Shown here: positions 1-7,380 of the stretch, piece by piece | Layout of the letters: the number at the start of each line of letters is the position of its first letter | Position numbering within the stretch: position 1 is the stretch's first letter | NCBI GenBank assembly: GCA_051003795.1 | Contig: JBPCKZ010000068.1 | Location: 1 to 13,246, forward strand | Direction of reading: 5' to 3' | Origin: JALYXS01 sp051003795 | Lineage (GTDB): Bacteria > Acidobacteriota > Terriglobia > Bryobacterales > Bryobacteraceae | DNA: 13,246 nucleotides | Translations under genes and position numbers: made by a program | The notes under the pieces: model-generated | The model's input: the letters and a program-made list of their open reading frames with translations, nothing else | Told to the model about the DNA's origin: nothing | Databases searched by the model: none

Positions 1-48
1 CCGCAGGCTTCAAATCCGAATCGGGATTGGTTACACTCTGTCATAGCG

Positions 49-114
49 AAGGCCGTCCTCTCTTTGGCTTTAACTGCTGTGTGGAAACTCAGTTATGCCA
101 CGAAGGGCGGCCTT
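49..114. repeat. 66-nt imperfect palindrome, possible structured RNA or mobile palindrome
   Basis: The outer arms 49-59 and 104-114 pair over 11 positions with one G-T wobble. Inside them GGC (66-68) can pair with GCC (97-99), and AACTG (72-76) with CAGTT (90-94), leaving a 13-nt loop. The right arm runs on into CTTTTG. No gene is visible between 1 and 235, so the fold is not explained by coding. It could be the 3' end or terminator of a gene lying before the window, a small RNA, or a palindromic repeat. No energy calculation was possible. Confidence 0.35.
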
Positions 115-136
115 TTGCCAATAGCACATGAGAAAT

Positions 137-174
137 GCGGGCTAGGTCTACGGAAAATGCCGTAGCCGCTTTTT
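137..174 (+). terminator. Candidate Rho-independent terminator
   Basis: CTACGG (148-153) and CCGTAG (160-165) form a 6-bp stem around an AAAATG loop. The next four bases, CCGC (166-169), can pair with GCGG (137-140) across a bulge, and five T residues (170-174) follow at once. This fits a plus-strand terminator for a gene before the window, and it separates that gene from the nuclease gene starting at 236. The bulge and the short T run keep confidence modest. Confidence 0.4.
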
Positions 175-235
175 CGGTACCCCGAAATCCTCCGGCGTCA
201 ACTACTTCCCGGAACGGTGACAATGGAGGCGAGCG

Positions 236-1092
236 ATGCGCGAATACGACGCCACGTTGAAAATGTTGCTGCGCGGGTCCGCCGAAAGGACGTTCCGGGA
301 GCTGACCGGCGATTCCGTCGAGAAGTGGCTCGATATCGAGCTTCCCAAAGTTCAAACGCTGCTGCTCGATCTTCTGGGGCAGACGGCCGATCAATCCCTC
401 ATCCATCTTGAGCTGCAGAGCGGCAACGATCCGAAGATGCCCCTTCGCATGGCCGAGTATGCGTTGGGAGTATACCGGCTATTCGGCAAATTCCCCCGGC
501 AAATCGTGCTCTACGTTGGCAGAGCGCCCCTTCGCATGGCGCCCCAATTGGAAGGTCCGGACGTTTCGTTTCGCTATCGCGTCGTCGATATCCGCGATCT
601 GGACGGGGAGAAGCTGTTGGGGAGCGAACAGGTGGACGATAATGTAATCGCGATCTTGACGCGCTTGCGCGACCGGGAAGGCGTGATTCGAGGGATCGTC
701 CGCAGGATTTCGGAACTCGTAGACCTGAACGGGAGCTTGCACTCCGGCAGCTCATTATGGTGTGCGGGCTTCGGCGGTTGGAAAAATTTACGGAACGGGA
801 GGCGAGGAAAGTGCCACTACTTGAAGACATCATGGATAATCAGGTGCTCGGGCCCGCGTACAAGAGAGGTTTGCGGGAAGGCGTGCAGGAAGGTATGCAG
901 CGAGGCGCGCGGAAAGCTATGCGGCAGGGCGTACAGCAAGGCGAACTGACATTATTACGCCGACAGATCGAGAAGCGTTTTGGCGCGGTTCCCGCTTGGG
1001 CCGAAGAACGGCTGAGCAGCCGGCCAGCGGATCTCGAGACGCTCGGCGTGCGCCTGCTGGACGCGAAGAGCCTTGAAGATTTACTGGCATAA
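236..1092 (+). pseudogene. Rpn family PD-(D/E)XK nuclease / DUF4351 protein, broken by a -1 frameshift
   Basis: The reading frame starts at ATG 236 behind GGAGG (225-229) and shows the Rpn/transposase-like nuclease fold. It has DATLK at residues 5-9, then D45 in LLLDLLGQ and E59-L-Q61 in HLELQS, which fit the PD-(D/E)XK acid and ExQ positions. The frame is lost near 724-726. Adding one C there would read ELVDPERELALRQL and continue in frame to the TAA at 1090-1092. That restored C-terminal part has the family's glycine/arginine/glutamate-rich linker (GLREGVQEG) and a DUF4351-like end (LLRRQIEKRFGAVPAW to SLEDLLA). Full length would be about 285 aa, usual for the family. Without correction the first frame ends at 949 with an unrelated cysteine/arginine-rich tail. 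RpnA-like relatives are known to promote RecA-independent recombination. The gene is either decayed or carries a sequencing error; an in-frame ATG at 757 could still yield the C-terminal part. Confidence 0.8.
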
Positions 1093-1110
1093 AAATCTGG
1101 AGAATATCGA

Positions 1111-1127
1111 GCAGGTACGCGACCTGC
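1111..1127. terminator. Small hairpin between convergent genes
   Basis: GCAGGT (1111-1116) and ACCTGC (1122-1127) are perfect inverted repeats with a 5-nt loop. They fill the gap between the end of the nuclease gene (1092) and the stop of the nucleotidyltransferase gene on the other strand (1128-1130). Position suggests a shared transcription stop, but neither strand has a T tract next to the stem, so an intrinsic terminator is doubtful. Confidence 0.22.
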
Positions 1128-1457
1128 CTAGGCGGCATAGATTTCACGAGTCGATTCGAGGATTGACCGGCGCCGGATGGTATTTGGGTCCTGTTCGTCC
1201 GAACGACGTGTCAGCAAATCGACCTCGCAGCCGAGCACGTCTTCAAGCTCCTGGTGAAGTTCAAAGAAGTCCCATCCAAGGTGCACTTCGGGTCGAAAGG
1301 TGATCAGCAGGTCGATATCGCTGCCACGTCGGGGCTCGCCACGCGCAAATGAGCCGAACACTTCCAACCTGGCGACGCCGTGGCGTTCGCAGAAAGGAAC
1401 AACCCGTGTCTTGAGATCGTCCAGCGATGGAGGAAGTTGATGGTCGGGCGTGGCCAT
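1128..1457 (-). CDS. MNT-type minimal nucleotidyltransferase, no HEPN partner
   Basis: This 109-aa protein has the minimal nucleotidyltransferase signature GSFARGE at residues 35-41, followed by SDIDLL with D47 and D49, and a third acid D80 in VDLLT. These are the metal-binding carboxylates of the polymerase-beta superfamily. MntA proteins of this size transfer AMP to a HEPN toxin and act as its antitoxin. No HEPN/DUF86 gene is next to it: downstream lies the convergent nuclease gene, upstream the M1 peptidase. Its ATG is 2 nt after the TAA of the peptidase gene, so it is probably translated as the last gene of that cluster. The Shine-Dalgarno is weak, which fits coupling to the gene before it. 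It could be an orphan antitoxin, or could modify another target. Family call is firm, role is open. Confidence 0.88.
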   Translation of the reverse strand: MATPDHQLPPSLDDLKTRVVPFCERHGVARLEVFGSFARGEPRRGSDIDLLITFRPEVHLGWDFFELHQELEDVLGCEVDLLTRRSDEQDPNTIRRRSILESTREIYAA

Positions 1458-1459
1458 GG

Positions 1460-3865
1460 TTATCGCCGCAGAACGCTTTCCGCCGGATCTAAAACCACCT
1501 TACCCACCGCTCCCCGAACGGCCACGGAGAACGATGCGGGCTCCGAGCTCGTCCGTACCCATTGCGTGACGGATCTGCCGCGTCCCGCCTGAATCTCGAC
1601 GGGAACCAGCACGCTGAAATCCTCGTCCACTCCGGTCTGCGCGACGGTGCCCGTCACGCGCCAGGATGGCGCTCTCCCTTTCAGCGAGTAGGTCAATTTT
1701 AGAGAGGGAATTCCCGTTCCATAAACCCACTGATCGAAGAAATTCTCCAGCTTCGGGTCGGGTGATTTCGGCGGCGGAAACTCGGCGCAGATCGCCCGGA
1801 ACTGCTCCGTCGAAAGCGTCTTCCATTCGTAACGCTTGCGCAACTCGGCCAGCATCCGCAAAAACTGGTCGTCGCCCATGCGGCGCCGCATCATATGCAG
1901 AATCCACGTGCCTTTGCCATAAACGATGGCCGTCCAGGCCTTCGGATTCTGCAAACTTTCAAGCCGCGAGCCCTGCACCACGGGTCCGGCGGATTCAGTG
2001 ATCCGTCCGTCGTCGAACTTGGCGAGGAGATCGCGCTTGTATTCGGCCAGGATCGTGTCGGCGGCCTTCGGTCCCTTATGCATTTCGATATACAGCAGCG
2101 CGGAATAATTGGCGAGCGCTTCCATCATCCAATCGTCGTGATAACCCGCCGATGTGACCACATTGCCCCACCATTGATGCGCCGCCTCATGCGCGTGCAA
2201 AAGTTCCAGGAAAAAGACGCGCTCGCGTTCCGGAAGCGCAGCCAGGGCTTTGTCGGAAGGATTGAGGTAGGAGAGCGTGGAGAGGTAGATCATTCCCGCG
2301 AAACCCTGGCCGAAGCGTCCCGGGATGGGCGACACCGTGATCGAGTGCAGCGGCGGCGGCCCGAAGCGCGCGGCGAAGAACTCCATCGCTCCATCGATTT
2401 CGGATGCCAGCGCCTGTAGCCGGTTCACTGGATTCGGAGGCGGCTCGGGAATCTCCATCGTGTCGAGGCCGCGGCGCGGCTGCCGCGGCCATCCCAGCGC
2501 CGGAGCCGGAGGCATGACAACCGTATCGCGGACCTTCGGTTGCAACGCCCGCTCGGCGTTCCGGTTGGCGCAAACTTCTATCGAAAAATCCCCGTGCGTA
2601 AACGTGGTTCGCTCGAAATTCCCGAGATTGAAGCCGGCCATGCGGACCGGCGCGGAGGTCTTGCGGCGCGTGATGCGTTGCGCGCCGGCGACCGTGTCTT
2701 CGAGAACCGCGCCGGCCGCGACCAAGTCGAGTTCCTTGGGGTAACGAAACGTCAAATCGTAATGCGAGAACTGCAGCCCACGCCCCGGGTACCAGCTTCC
2801 GCGGGAACCGACAAAGTAGACATGATGGCCCGCATCGGACACGATCGCACCGTCGTGGCGGACCTCGATTTCATGCTCGATCCCAGCCTCCAACGGCTGT
2901 TTCGCAAGTACGAGAAATAATTCGTTTCCGGTATTGTGCATCAGGTTCGAGCGCACCGAGTCGCGTTGAATCAGTTCGGCGGGTTCGCCATCCACCTGGA
3001 CCGAGCTGACGTTCATGCGGCTCGAAATATCGAATGGCAGCACGCGCTCGGCCCCGCCTGAGAGCTTAAGTTTGATGCGTGTGATGCATCGCAATCGCAG
3101 ATCGGGATCGAGCGTCGCGTCGATCCGGTATTCCGTCACGGAAAATTCGGGCGTGAAAGAAGGTTGCGAATTCGTTGCCAAGCCCTTGGATCGGAAAGAT
3201 CGCGACGTGAAACTGGTCCAGATCTCGAACGCCGCTGCATTCCCGCGGGTTGTAAGCTGGCCCGCGAAGAGCTGTTCCGGCGCACGGCGGTCGAAAATCA
3301 AATCGAAATTCCCAAGCTGTTTGCCCATGATCGCCGCGCCGAAGAACCCGCGGCGTTCGTGATGCGTGGACAGCATATCGAGCTCCAAGCGGGTCTCGAA
3401 ACTGGAGGAGATGTTGCGCGCAACCGGCGACCATTTTTCGGCCAGGAGAACGCCCATTTCCGGGCTCTTCTTGGCCGAACCGGACTGGATCTGAGCGGCG
3501 ACTTGCTCCGTGAGCTCGCGATCCGAATCGTCGGTGAACAACATGACGGCCGCGGTGAAGTGTTCGTCGAGATTGGGAGAGCCGGTGTAAGAAGCGAGCG
3601 ACCGGCGTTCGGCCCGATTCGGGGGGAGTAGCAGGATTTCGGCGTCGCCGCCCTCCACGTCGGCGGAAAACACGGCCGCGATGCGTTTACCGCCGGAAGC
3701 TTTGGCGAAGATCAGGTATCCGTCGGTGAGGTAGAAACGGGCCTCGTCTTTGGCGAGATTGATTTCACGTACGCGGTAGCATTCGGCGGGATCGAGATCG
3801 GCCGTGAGCGCGGCCGAAAGGAGCGCGGGTAGATGGAATGCGAGGAGCAACGCGGCGCGCGCCAC
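1460..3865 (-). CDS. Secreted M1 family zinc metallopeptidase with extra N-terminal domain
   Basis: This 801-aa protein starts with GTG, 2 nt after the desaturase stop, and has a short hydrophobic signal peptide (residues 1 to about 21). Residues 22-235 form an extra domain that I do not recognise functionally. From about residue 240 the M1 fold begins (FSVTEYRIDA). The zinc site is complete: H559-E560-A-A-H563, followed by E582 in WMMEALANY, the HExxH-18-E spacing of M1 enzymes. Y649 in VYGKG fits the catalytic tyrosine. The place where aminopeptidases have GxMEN reads GFAGMIYLS (521-529), without the glutamate that binds the substrate's free amino end. It may therefore not be a standard aminopeptidase. 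It probably cleaves peptides outside the cytoplasm. A short SD-like AAGGCGG lies before the GTG. Gliding clan MA relatives are common in acidobacteria; the physiological substrate is unknown. Confidence 0.9.
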   Translation of the reverse strand: MARAALLLAFHLPALLSAALTADLDPAECYRVREINLAKDEARFYLTDGYLIFAKASGGKRIAAVFSADVEGGDAEILLLPPNRAERRSLASYTGSPNLDEHFTAAVMLFTDDSDRELTEQVAAQIQSGSAKKSPEMGVLLAEKWSPVARNISSSFETRLELDMLSTHHERRGFFGAAIMGKQLGNFDLIFDRRAPEQLFAGQLTTRGNAAAFEIWTSFTSRSFRSKGLATNSQPSFTPEFSVTEYRIDATLDPDLRLRCITRIKLKLSGGAERVLPFDISSRMNVSSVQVDGEPAELIQRDSVRSNLMHNTGNELFLVLAKQPLEAGIEHEIEVRHDGAIVSDAGHHVYFVGSRGSWYPGRGLQFSHYDLTFRYPKELDLVAAGAVLEDTVAGAQRITRRKTSAPVRMAGFNLGNFERTTFTHGDFSIEVCANRNAERALQPKVRDTVVMPPAPALGWPRQPRRGLDTMEIPEPPPNPVNRLQALASEIDGAMEFFAARFGPPPLHSITVSPIPGRFGQGFAGMIYLSTLSYLNPSDKALAALPERERVFFLELLHAHEAAHQWWGNVVTSAGYHDDWMMEALANYSALLYIEMHKGPKAADTILAEYKRDLLAKFDDGRITESAGPVVQGSRLESLQNPKAWTAIVYGKGTWILHMMRRRMGDDQFLRMLAELRKRYEWKTLSTEQFRAICAEFPPPKSPDPKLENFFDQWVYGTGIPSLKLTYSLKGRAPSWRVTGTVAQTGVDEDFSVLVPVEIQAGRGRSVTQWVRTSSEPASFSVAVRGAVGKVVLDPAESVLRR

Positions 3866-3867
3866 GG

Positions 3868-4587
3868 CTACGCCGCCTTTGAGATCGATAACTTATTCAC
3901 CTTCGCCAAACCGCAACGTTCGAGTAAGTAAATGGCCGGCCACGCCGGATCGATCTCGCGGCGCCGGAGGGCGAAACGGGCCGAGGTCGGATACTCATGA
4001 TGGTTATTGTGCAATCCCTCTCCGCCCGTTAATAGCGCCACCCATTGCAGATTCGTGGCTTGATTTCCGTAGTTGCGATACCCGATGGTGTGCCCCAGGC
4101 TATTGATCATGGAGTTCAACAAAATGTAGGCAATCGCGTGAAAGCCCCACGCCGCCGCGCCCCACGTCCAGCCGAACATCGCGATAAAAATCGCGAGGCC
4201 GCCGAGGCTGCCGAAATTCATGTGAGGGATCTTATCGAGCGGGTCGTTCTTCCAATCGGGGGTGTACTTTTGAATTGTCGCCTGGTTCCGGATCTCGTTG
4301 CGATAGAGAAAGAAGTTTCCGAAAAGCACGGTCCACAAGCCTCGTAGCAGCGGGCTATGCGGATCGCCCTCCTGGTCCGAAAAATGGTGATGCTTGCGAT
4401 GAACGGCTACCCATTGCCGCGGAACGATTCCCGTGAAGAGCGTCAATTCGAGATGCATCAGGAAACCGGCAACCGGATGCAATTCCAAGCCGCGATGTGT
4501 TTTTGCGCGGTGCAAAAAGATGGTGGTGCAGAACACGGAGGCTTGCAGGATAAGCAGCGCGATCGCCGCCGTCCAGAAAAAATTCAT
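3868..4587 (-). CDS. Membrane fatty acid (acyl-CoA) desaturase
   Basis: This 239-aa protein has the three histidine boxes of membrane di-iron desaturases: H26-RAKT-H31, H63-RK-HH(66-67)H, and H193-NN-HH(196-197). It also has the additional conserved NSLGH166. Hydrophobic stretches at about residues 4-25, 40-56, 130-157 and near 180 fit integral membrane anchoring. The family inserts a double bond, usually delta-9, into acyl chains using O2 and electron carriers; the exact substrate and position cannot be read from sequence. It is shorter than many desaturases but all metal-binding boxes are present, so it looks intact. The ATG at 4587 is preceded in frame by a TAG eight codons upstream, which fixes the start. 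It is the first gene of a tight minus-strand cluster with the M1 peptidase and the MNT gene, and it diverges from the FAH gene over 36 bp. Confidence 0.93.
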   Translation of the reverse strand: MNFFWTAAIALLILQASVFCTTIFLHRAKTHRGLELHPVAGFLMHLELTLFTGIVPRQWVAVHRKHHHFSDQEGDPHSPLLRGLWTVLFGNFFLYRNEIRNQATIQKYTPDWKNDPLDKIPHMNFGSLGGLAIFIAMFGWTWGAAAWGFHAIAYILLNSMINSLGHTIGYRNYGNQATNLQWVALLTGGEGLHNNHHEYPTSARFALRRREIDPAWPAIYLLERCGLAKVNKLSISKAA

Positions 4588-4623
4588 TCCAATGGCAATG
4601 ATACACTAGTGAACTTCCCATTC
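4588..4623. promoter_or_regulatory. Short divergent intergenic region with overlapping -10-like boxes
   Basis: Only 36 bp separate the desaturase start (minus) from the FAH start (plus). Around 4598-4607 the minus strand reads TATCAT and the plus strand GATACACT, both close to a sigma70 -10 element. No good -35 is visible for either direction. If real, both transcripts would have very short leaders, and the two promoters would compete for the same bases. Confidence 0.25.
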
Positions 4624-5475
4624 ATGCGACTCGTAACCTTCCAGCACCATGGCCATGCGCATCCCGGCGCGCTGCTTGGCAATGAAGTAGTCAGTCTCAA
4701 AGAAGCCGGCTTTCGAGACATTCTCACGTTGATCGAGGCGGGTCCCGACGCGCTTAAACGAGTGGAGGTTTTTCTCGCCCAACCTCCGGCGGAATCCATT
4801 TTCCCCTTAGCCGCGGTCAGGTTGCTCGCGCCCATTCCTAAACCAACGAAGATAATCTGCGTTGGTTTAAACTATCGCGATCATGCCATCGAATCGAAGA
4901 TGGAGATTCCGAAAGTGCCGACGATTTTCTCGAAGTACACGACATCGGCGATTGGAACGGGCGATAACATCGTGCTGCCGAAGAATTCCGAGAAGCCGGA
5001 TTACGAGGCGGAGTTCGCCTTTGTGATTGGAAAGGGCGGCCGGCATGTAAGGAAGGACGATTGGCGGCCGTATGTCTTCGGCTACATGAATTTGAATGAC
5101 GTAAGCGCGCGCGATTTTCAGATGGCGACAAGCCAGTGGATGATGGGCAAGACTTTCGACACGTTCGCGCCGATGGGGCCTTATTTAGTGACGGCGGATG
5201 AAGTGGCGGACCCGCACAATCTGGATATCAGCCTGACCATCAATGGCGAAACGCTGCAGCACTCGAACACGAAAGAACTAATTTTCCGGATTCCCGATTT
5301 GATCGAATATTTGTCGAGCGTATTCACGCTGGAACCAGGCGACGTGGTTTCGACGGGGACGCCATCGGGTGTCGGATTCTCGCACAATCCGCCGCGCTGG
5401 TTAAGGGCGGGGGACGAAGTTGTGGTTCGAGTGGAAGGGTTGGGCGAGTTGCGCAATCCGGTTGTCGCTGAGTAG
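4624..5475 (+). CDS. Fumarylacetoacetate hydrolase (FAH) family protein
   Basis: From ATG 4624 this is a 283-aa enzyme of normal family length. Residues 1-70 are the small N-terminal domain; the catalytic part starts at about IICVGLNYRDHA (from residue 77). The metal-binding residues are E128 and E130 in DYEAEFAF and D159 in NLNDVSARD; GKTFDTFAPMGP and STGTPSGVG (from S243) follow. The family hydrolyses or decarboxylates 2,4-diketo acids and includes fumarylpyruvate hydrolase, 2-hydroxyhepta-diene-dioate isomerase and 2,4-diketo-3-deoxy-L-fuconate/rhamnonate hydrolases. The following oxidoreductase and sugar isomerase genes favour the sugar-acid group, but that is inference. The frame stays open back to 4357, but that extra part overlaps the desaturase gene antisense, and homologous sequence begins at MRLVTF. 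No clear Shine-Dalgarno is seen. Confidence 0.92.
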   Translation: MRLVTFQHHGHAHPGALLGNEVVSLKEAGFRDILTLIEAGPDALKRVEVFLAQPPAESIFPLAAVRLLAPIPKPTKIICVGLNYRDHAIESKMEIPKVPTIFSKYTTSAIGTGDNIVLPKNSEKPDYEAEFAFVIGKGGRHVRKDDWRPYVFGYMNLNDVSARDFQMATSQWMMGKTFDTFAPMGPYLVTADEVADPHNLDISLTINGETLQHSNTKELIFRIPDLIEYLSSVFTLEPGDVVSTGTPSGVGFSHNPPRWLRAGDEVVVRVEGLGELRNPVVAE

Positions 5476-5476
5476 T

Positions 5477-5506
5477 TGTGGCGCACGCAAGAGTGCGTGC
5501 GCCACA
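5477..5506. repeat. Perfect 13-bp hairpin (REP-like) touching a ribosome binding site
   Basis: TGTGGCGCACGCA (5477-5489) and TGCGTGCGCCACA (5494-5506) are perfect reverse complements around an AGAG loop. The element begins one base after the FAH stop codon and ends in the A that starts AGGAA, the only Shine-Dalgarno-like sequence of the next gene (ATG 5512). No T tract follows, so it is not a Rho-independent terminator. It resembles a repetitive extragenic palindrome; I believe similar palindromes are common in relatives, but cannot check. It may stabilise the upstream mRNA or limit ribosome access to the oxidoreductase gene. Confidence 0.85.
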
Positions 5507-5511
5507 GGAAT

Positions 5512-6528
5512 ATGAGAATCGCCGTCCTCGGTTTGGGTTTCATGGGCAGCACGCATCTAAAAGCCCTTAAAAACGTTCCGGAAGCTGAATTAGTTGCAGT
5601 CGTCAGCGGCGATGAAACCAAGCTTTCGGGAGACCTTCGCGCCATTCAAGGAAACCTGGGCGGTCCCGGCGAGCGGATGGATTTTTCGGCGGTTCGCAAA
5701 TACAAAACCGTCCCTGAAGCACTGCGCGATCCGGAAATCGAAGCGGTCGACATCTGCCTGCCCACCGACCAGCACGCTTCCGTTGCGATTGACGCCTTGC
5801 GCGCTGGAAAGCATGTGCTTGTCGAGAAGCCAATGGCCCTCGAAGGCATCATCGCCGACGAGATGCTGGCGGAAGCGAAAAAATCCAATCGCGTCCTGAT
5901 GACGGGTCAGGTGCTCCGTTTTATCGGCAGCTATCGGGGTGCCGCGGAGATCCTTCGCTCGCGGCGCTTGGGCGAAGTACGTTCCGCTTTCTTCCGCCGC
6001 CGCTGCGCCGCTCCCGCCTGGAGCAATTGGCTCGCGGACCCCCGGAAAAGCGGCGGGGGCGTCTTCGATCTCCTGATCCACGACATCGATTACTGCATCC
6101 ACATCTTCGGAAAACCCGAATCGGCGTCCGCGACCGGTTACGTCGACCTGGATCGGGGAATCGACTGGATCCTGGCGAATTTCCATTATCAAAACGCCGG
6201 CCCGGTAATCGTGACCGGCGGCTGGCATCATCCGAAAGCTTATCCATTCTCCATGGAATTCACCGTGGTGTCCGATGGCGGCACGCTCGAGTTTAGCTCC
6301 GCGGGCCGGCCGCTCACTCTCTACAAAGCCGAGGGCACGGAAGAGACCGTTGTGGTGAATGACAAAGATCCGTTCGAGAGCGAGCTGGCCTACTTCGTCG
6401 ATTGCGCGGCGCGCAACCGCCAACCCGATCTTTGTCCGCCCGAAGAATCCTCCCAAGCCGTCCGATTGGCCCGATATATGCTGCAATCAAGAGACCGGCA
6501 TGGCGAAAAACTGAGATGCGACTTTTGA
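5512..6528 (+). CDS. Gfo/Idh/MocA family NAD(P)-dependent oxidoreductase
   Basis: This 338-aa protein begins with the Rossmann fingerprint GLGFMG after RIAVL (residues 3-13 or so). It has the family signature E105-K106-P107 and the catalytic region D186-LLI-H190-D191-I-D193, giving the usual Lys-Asp-His set. The second half is the alpha/beta substrate domain. Members oxidise or reduce sugars, inositols and sugar acids with NAD(P). ATG 5512 is chosen because MRIAVLGLG is where homology starts. A TTG 12 codons upstream lies within the hairpin and would add a peptide encoded by the palindrome. The Shine-Dalgarno AGGAA is very close to the ATG. Its 3' end overlaps the isomerase gene by 13 nt, so the two are likely co-translated. 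Substrate unknown; sugar or sugar-acid is inferred from its neighbours. Confidence 0.93.
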   Translation: MRIAVLGLGFMGSTHLKALKNVPEAELVAVVSGDETKLSGDLRAIQGNLGGPGERMDFSAVRKYKTVPEALRDPEIEAVDICLPTDQHASVAIDALRAGKHVLVEKPMALEGIIADEMLAEAKKSNRVLMTGQVLRFIGSYRGAAEILRSRRLGEVRSAFFRRRCAAPAWSNWLADPRKSGGGVFDLLIHDIDYCIHIFGKPESASATGYVDLDRGIDWILANFHYQNAGPVIVTGGWHHPKAYPFSMEFTVVSDGGTLEFSSAGRPLTLYKAEGTEETVVVNDKDPFESELAYFVDCAARNRQPDLCPPEESSQAVRLARYMLQSRDRHGEKLRCDF

Positions 6529-7361
6529 AAGATTTTGAAATTGGCGTGATGTTCTGGGGCAACAAAGACCCCGTGGAAACGTTGCGCGAGTTGAAATCGC
6601 TTGGCGTCGTTTGCGGGCAGCTTGGCGTTCCCGGCGGCATGGATTTGCGGGGAGCAAGCGCGGCCTGGAAACGCGCTCTCGACAACGCCAACTTCACCGT
6701 CAACACGGTCTTCGCGGCCTATACGGGCGAGAGCTACGCCGATATCCCAAAAGTAAAGGAAACCGTCGGGTTCATCCCTCGGGCGACCCGGCACGAGCGG
6801 GAACAGCGGACTCTCGAAGTAAGCGATTTCGCGGCGGAGCTTGACGTACCTGGCATCGCAACCCATGTGGGCTTCGTTCCGGAAGACGACGGCGATCCCG
6901 ACTACATCGCGGTTCGCGAAGTCGTGCGCCGCATATGCGACCATGCCGCGCGGCATGATCGGACGTTCGCTCTCGAAACCGGCCAGGAAAGCGCCGCCAC
7001 GCTGCTCGATTTCATTCACGACGTGAACCGTCCGAATCTCGGTATCAATTTCGATCCGGCGAACATGATCCTTTACGGCACGGGCGATCCCATCGAAGCT
7101 CTCGGAATTTTAGGGCCGCATGTGCTTTCCGTTCACTGTAAAGATGGCGATTGGCCGCCCGGGAATGTTGCGGGCGCGCTTGGCTCGGAGAAGGCTCTAG
7201 GGCAAGGCGCCGTGGGCATGGATCGGTTTCTGCGGCAGTTGAAACACGTCGGCTACAAGGGGCAGCTGACGATCGAGCGCGAAGCCGAGGACCCAGCCCA
7301 GCGGATCGAGGATCTGCGAATGGGCGTCGGGCTATTGCAGCAACTTCGCGACCGGCTGTAA
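6516..7361 (+). CDS. Sugar phosphate isomerase/epimerase (TIM barrel, xylose isomerase-like)
   Basis: From ATG 6516, inside the end of the oxidoreductase gene, this encodes 281 aa, the usual length of the AP-endonuclease-2-like TIM-barrel family. Candidate metal ligands are in the expected places at strand ends: E154 in ALETGQE, D180 in NFDPAN, H207 in SVHCKDG and E254 in TIEREA. The family includes tagatose and allulose epimerases, hydroxypyruvate isomerase and inosose dehydratase (IolE). Overlap with a Gfo/Idh gene is a common arrangement, since such pairs interconvert keto and hydroxyl sugars step by step. No strong ribosome binding site precedes it, consistent with translational coupling. 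The frame is also open upstream to 6402, but homology starts at RLLKDFEIGVMFWG. The precise substrate cannot be read from sequence. Confidence 0.9.
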   Translation: MRLLKDFEIGVMFWGNKDPVETLRELKSLGVVCGQLGVPGGMDLRGASAAWKRALDNANFTVNTVFAAYTGESYADIPKVKETVGFIPRATRHEREQRTLEVSDFAAELDVPGIATHVGFVPEDDGDPDYIAVREVVRRICDHAARHDRTFALETGQESAATLLDFIHDVNRPNLGINFDPANMILYGTGDPIEALGILGPHVLSVHCKDGDWPPGNVAGALGSEKALGQGAVGMDRFLRQLKHVGYKGQLTIEREAEDPAQRIEDLRMGVGLLQQLRDRL

Positions 7362-7380
7362 CCCGTCTTCTTTCGCAATC

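Noticed and set aside
4357..4623. Longer start for the FAH gene
   Set aside because: The added 89 residues are antisense to the desaturase and do not resemble an FAH N-terminus, which begins at 4624.
5476..5511. TTG start for the Gfo/Idh gene
   Set aside because: The extra 12 residues are encoded by the palindrome; the Rossmann fold starts right after ATG 5512.
5590..6486. 298-codon minus-strand open frame
   Set aside because: Antisense shadow of the Gfo/Idh gene, without recognisable domains.
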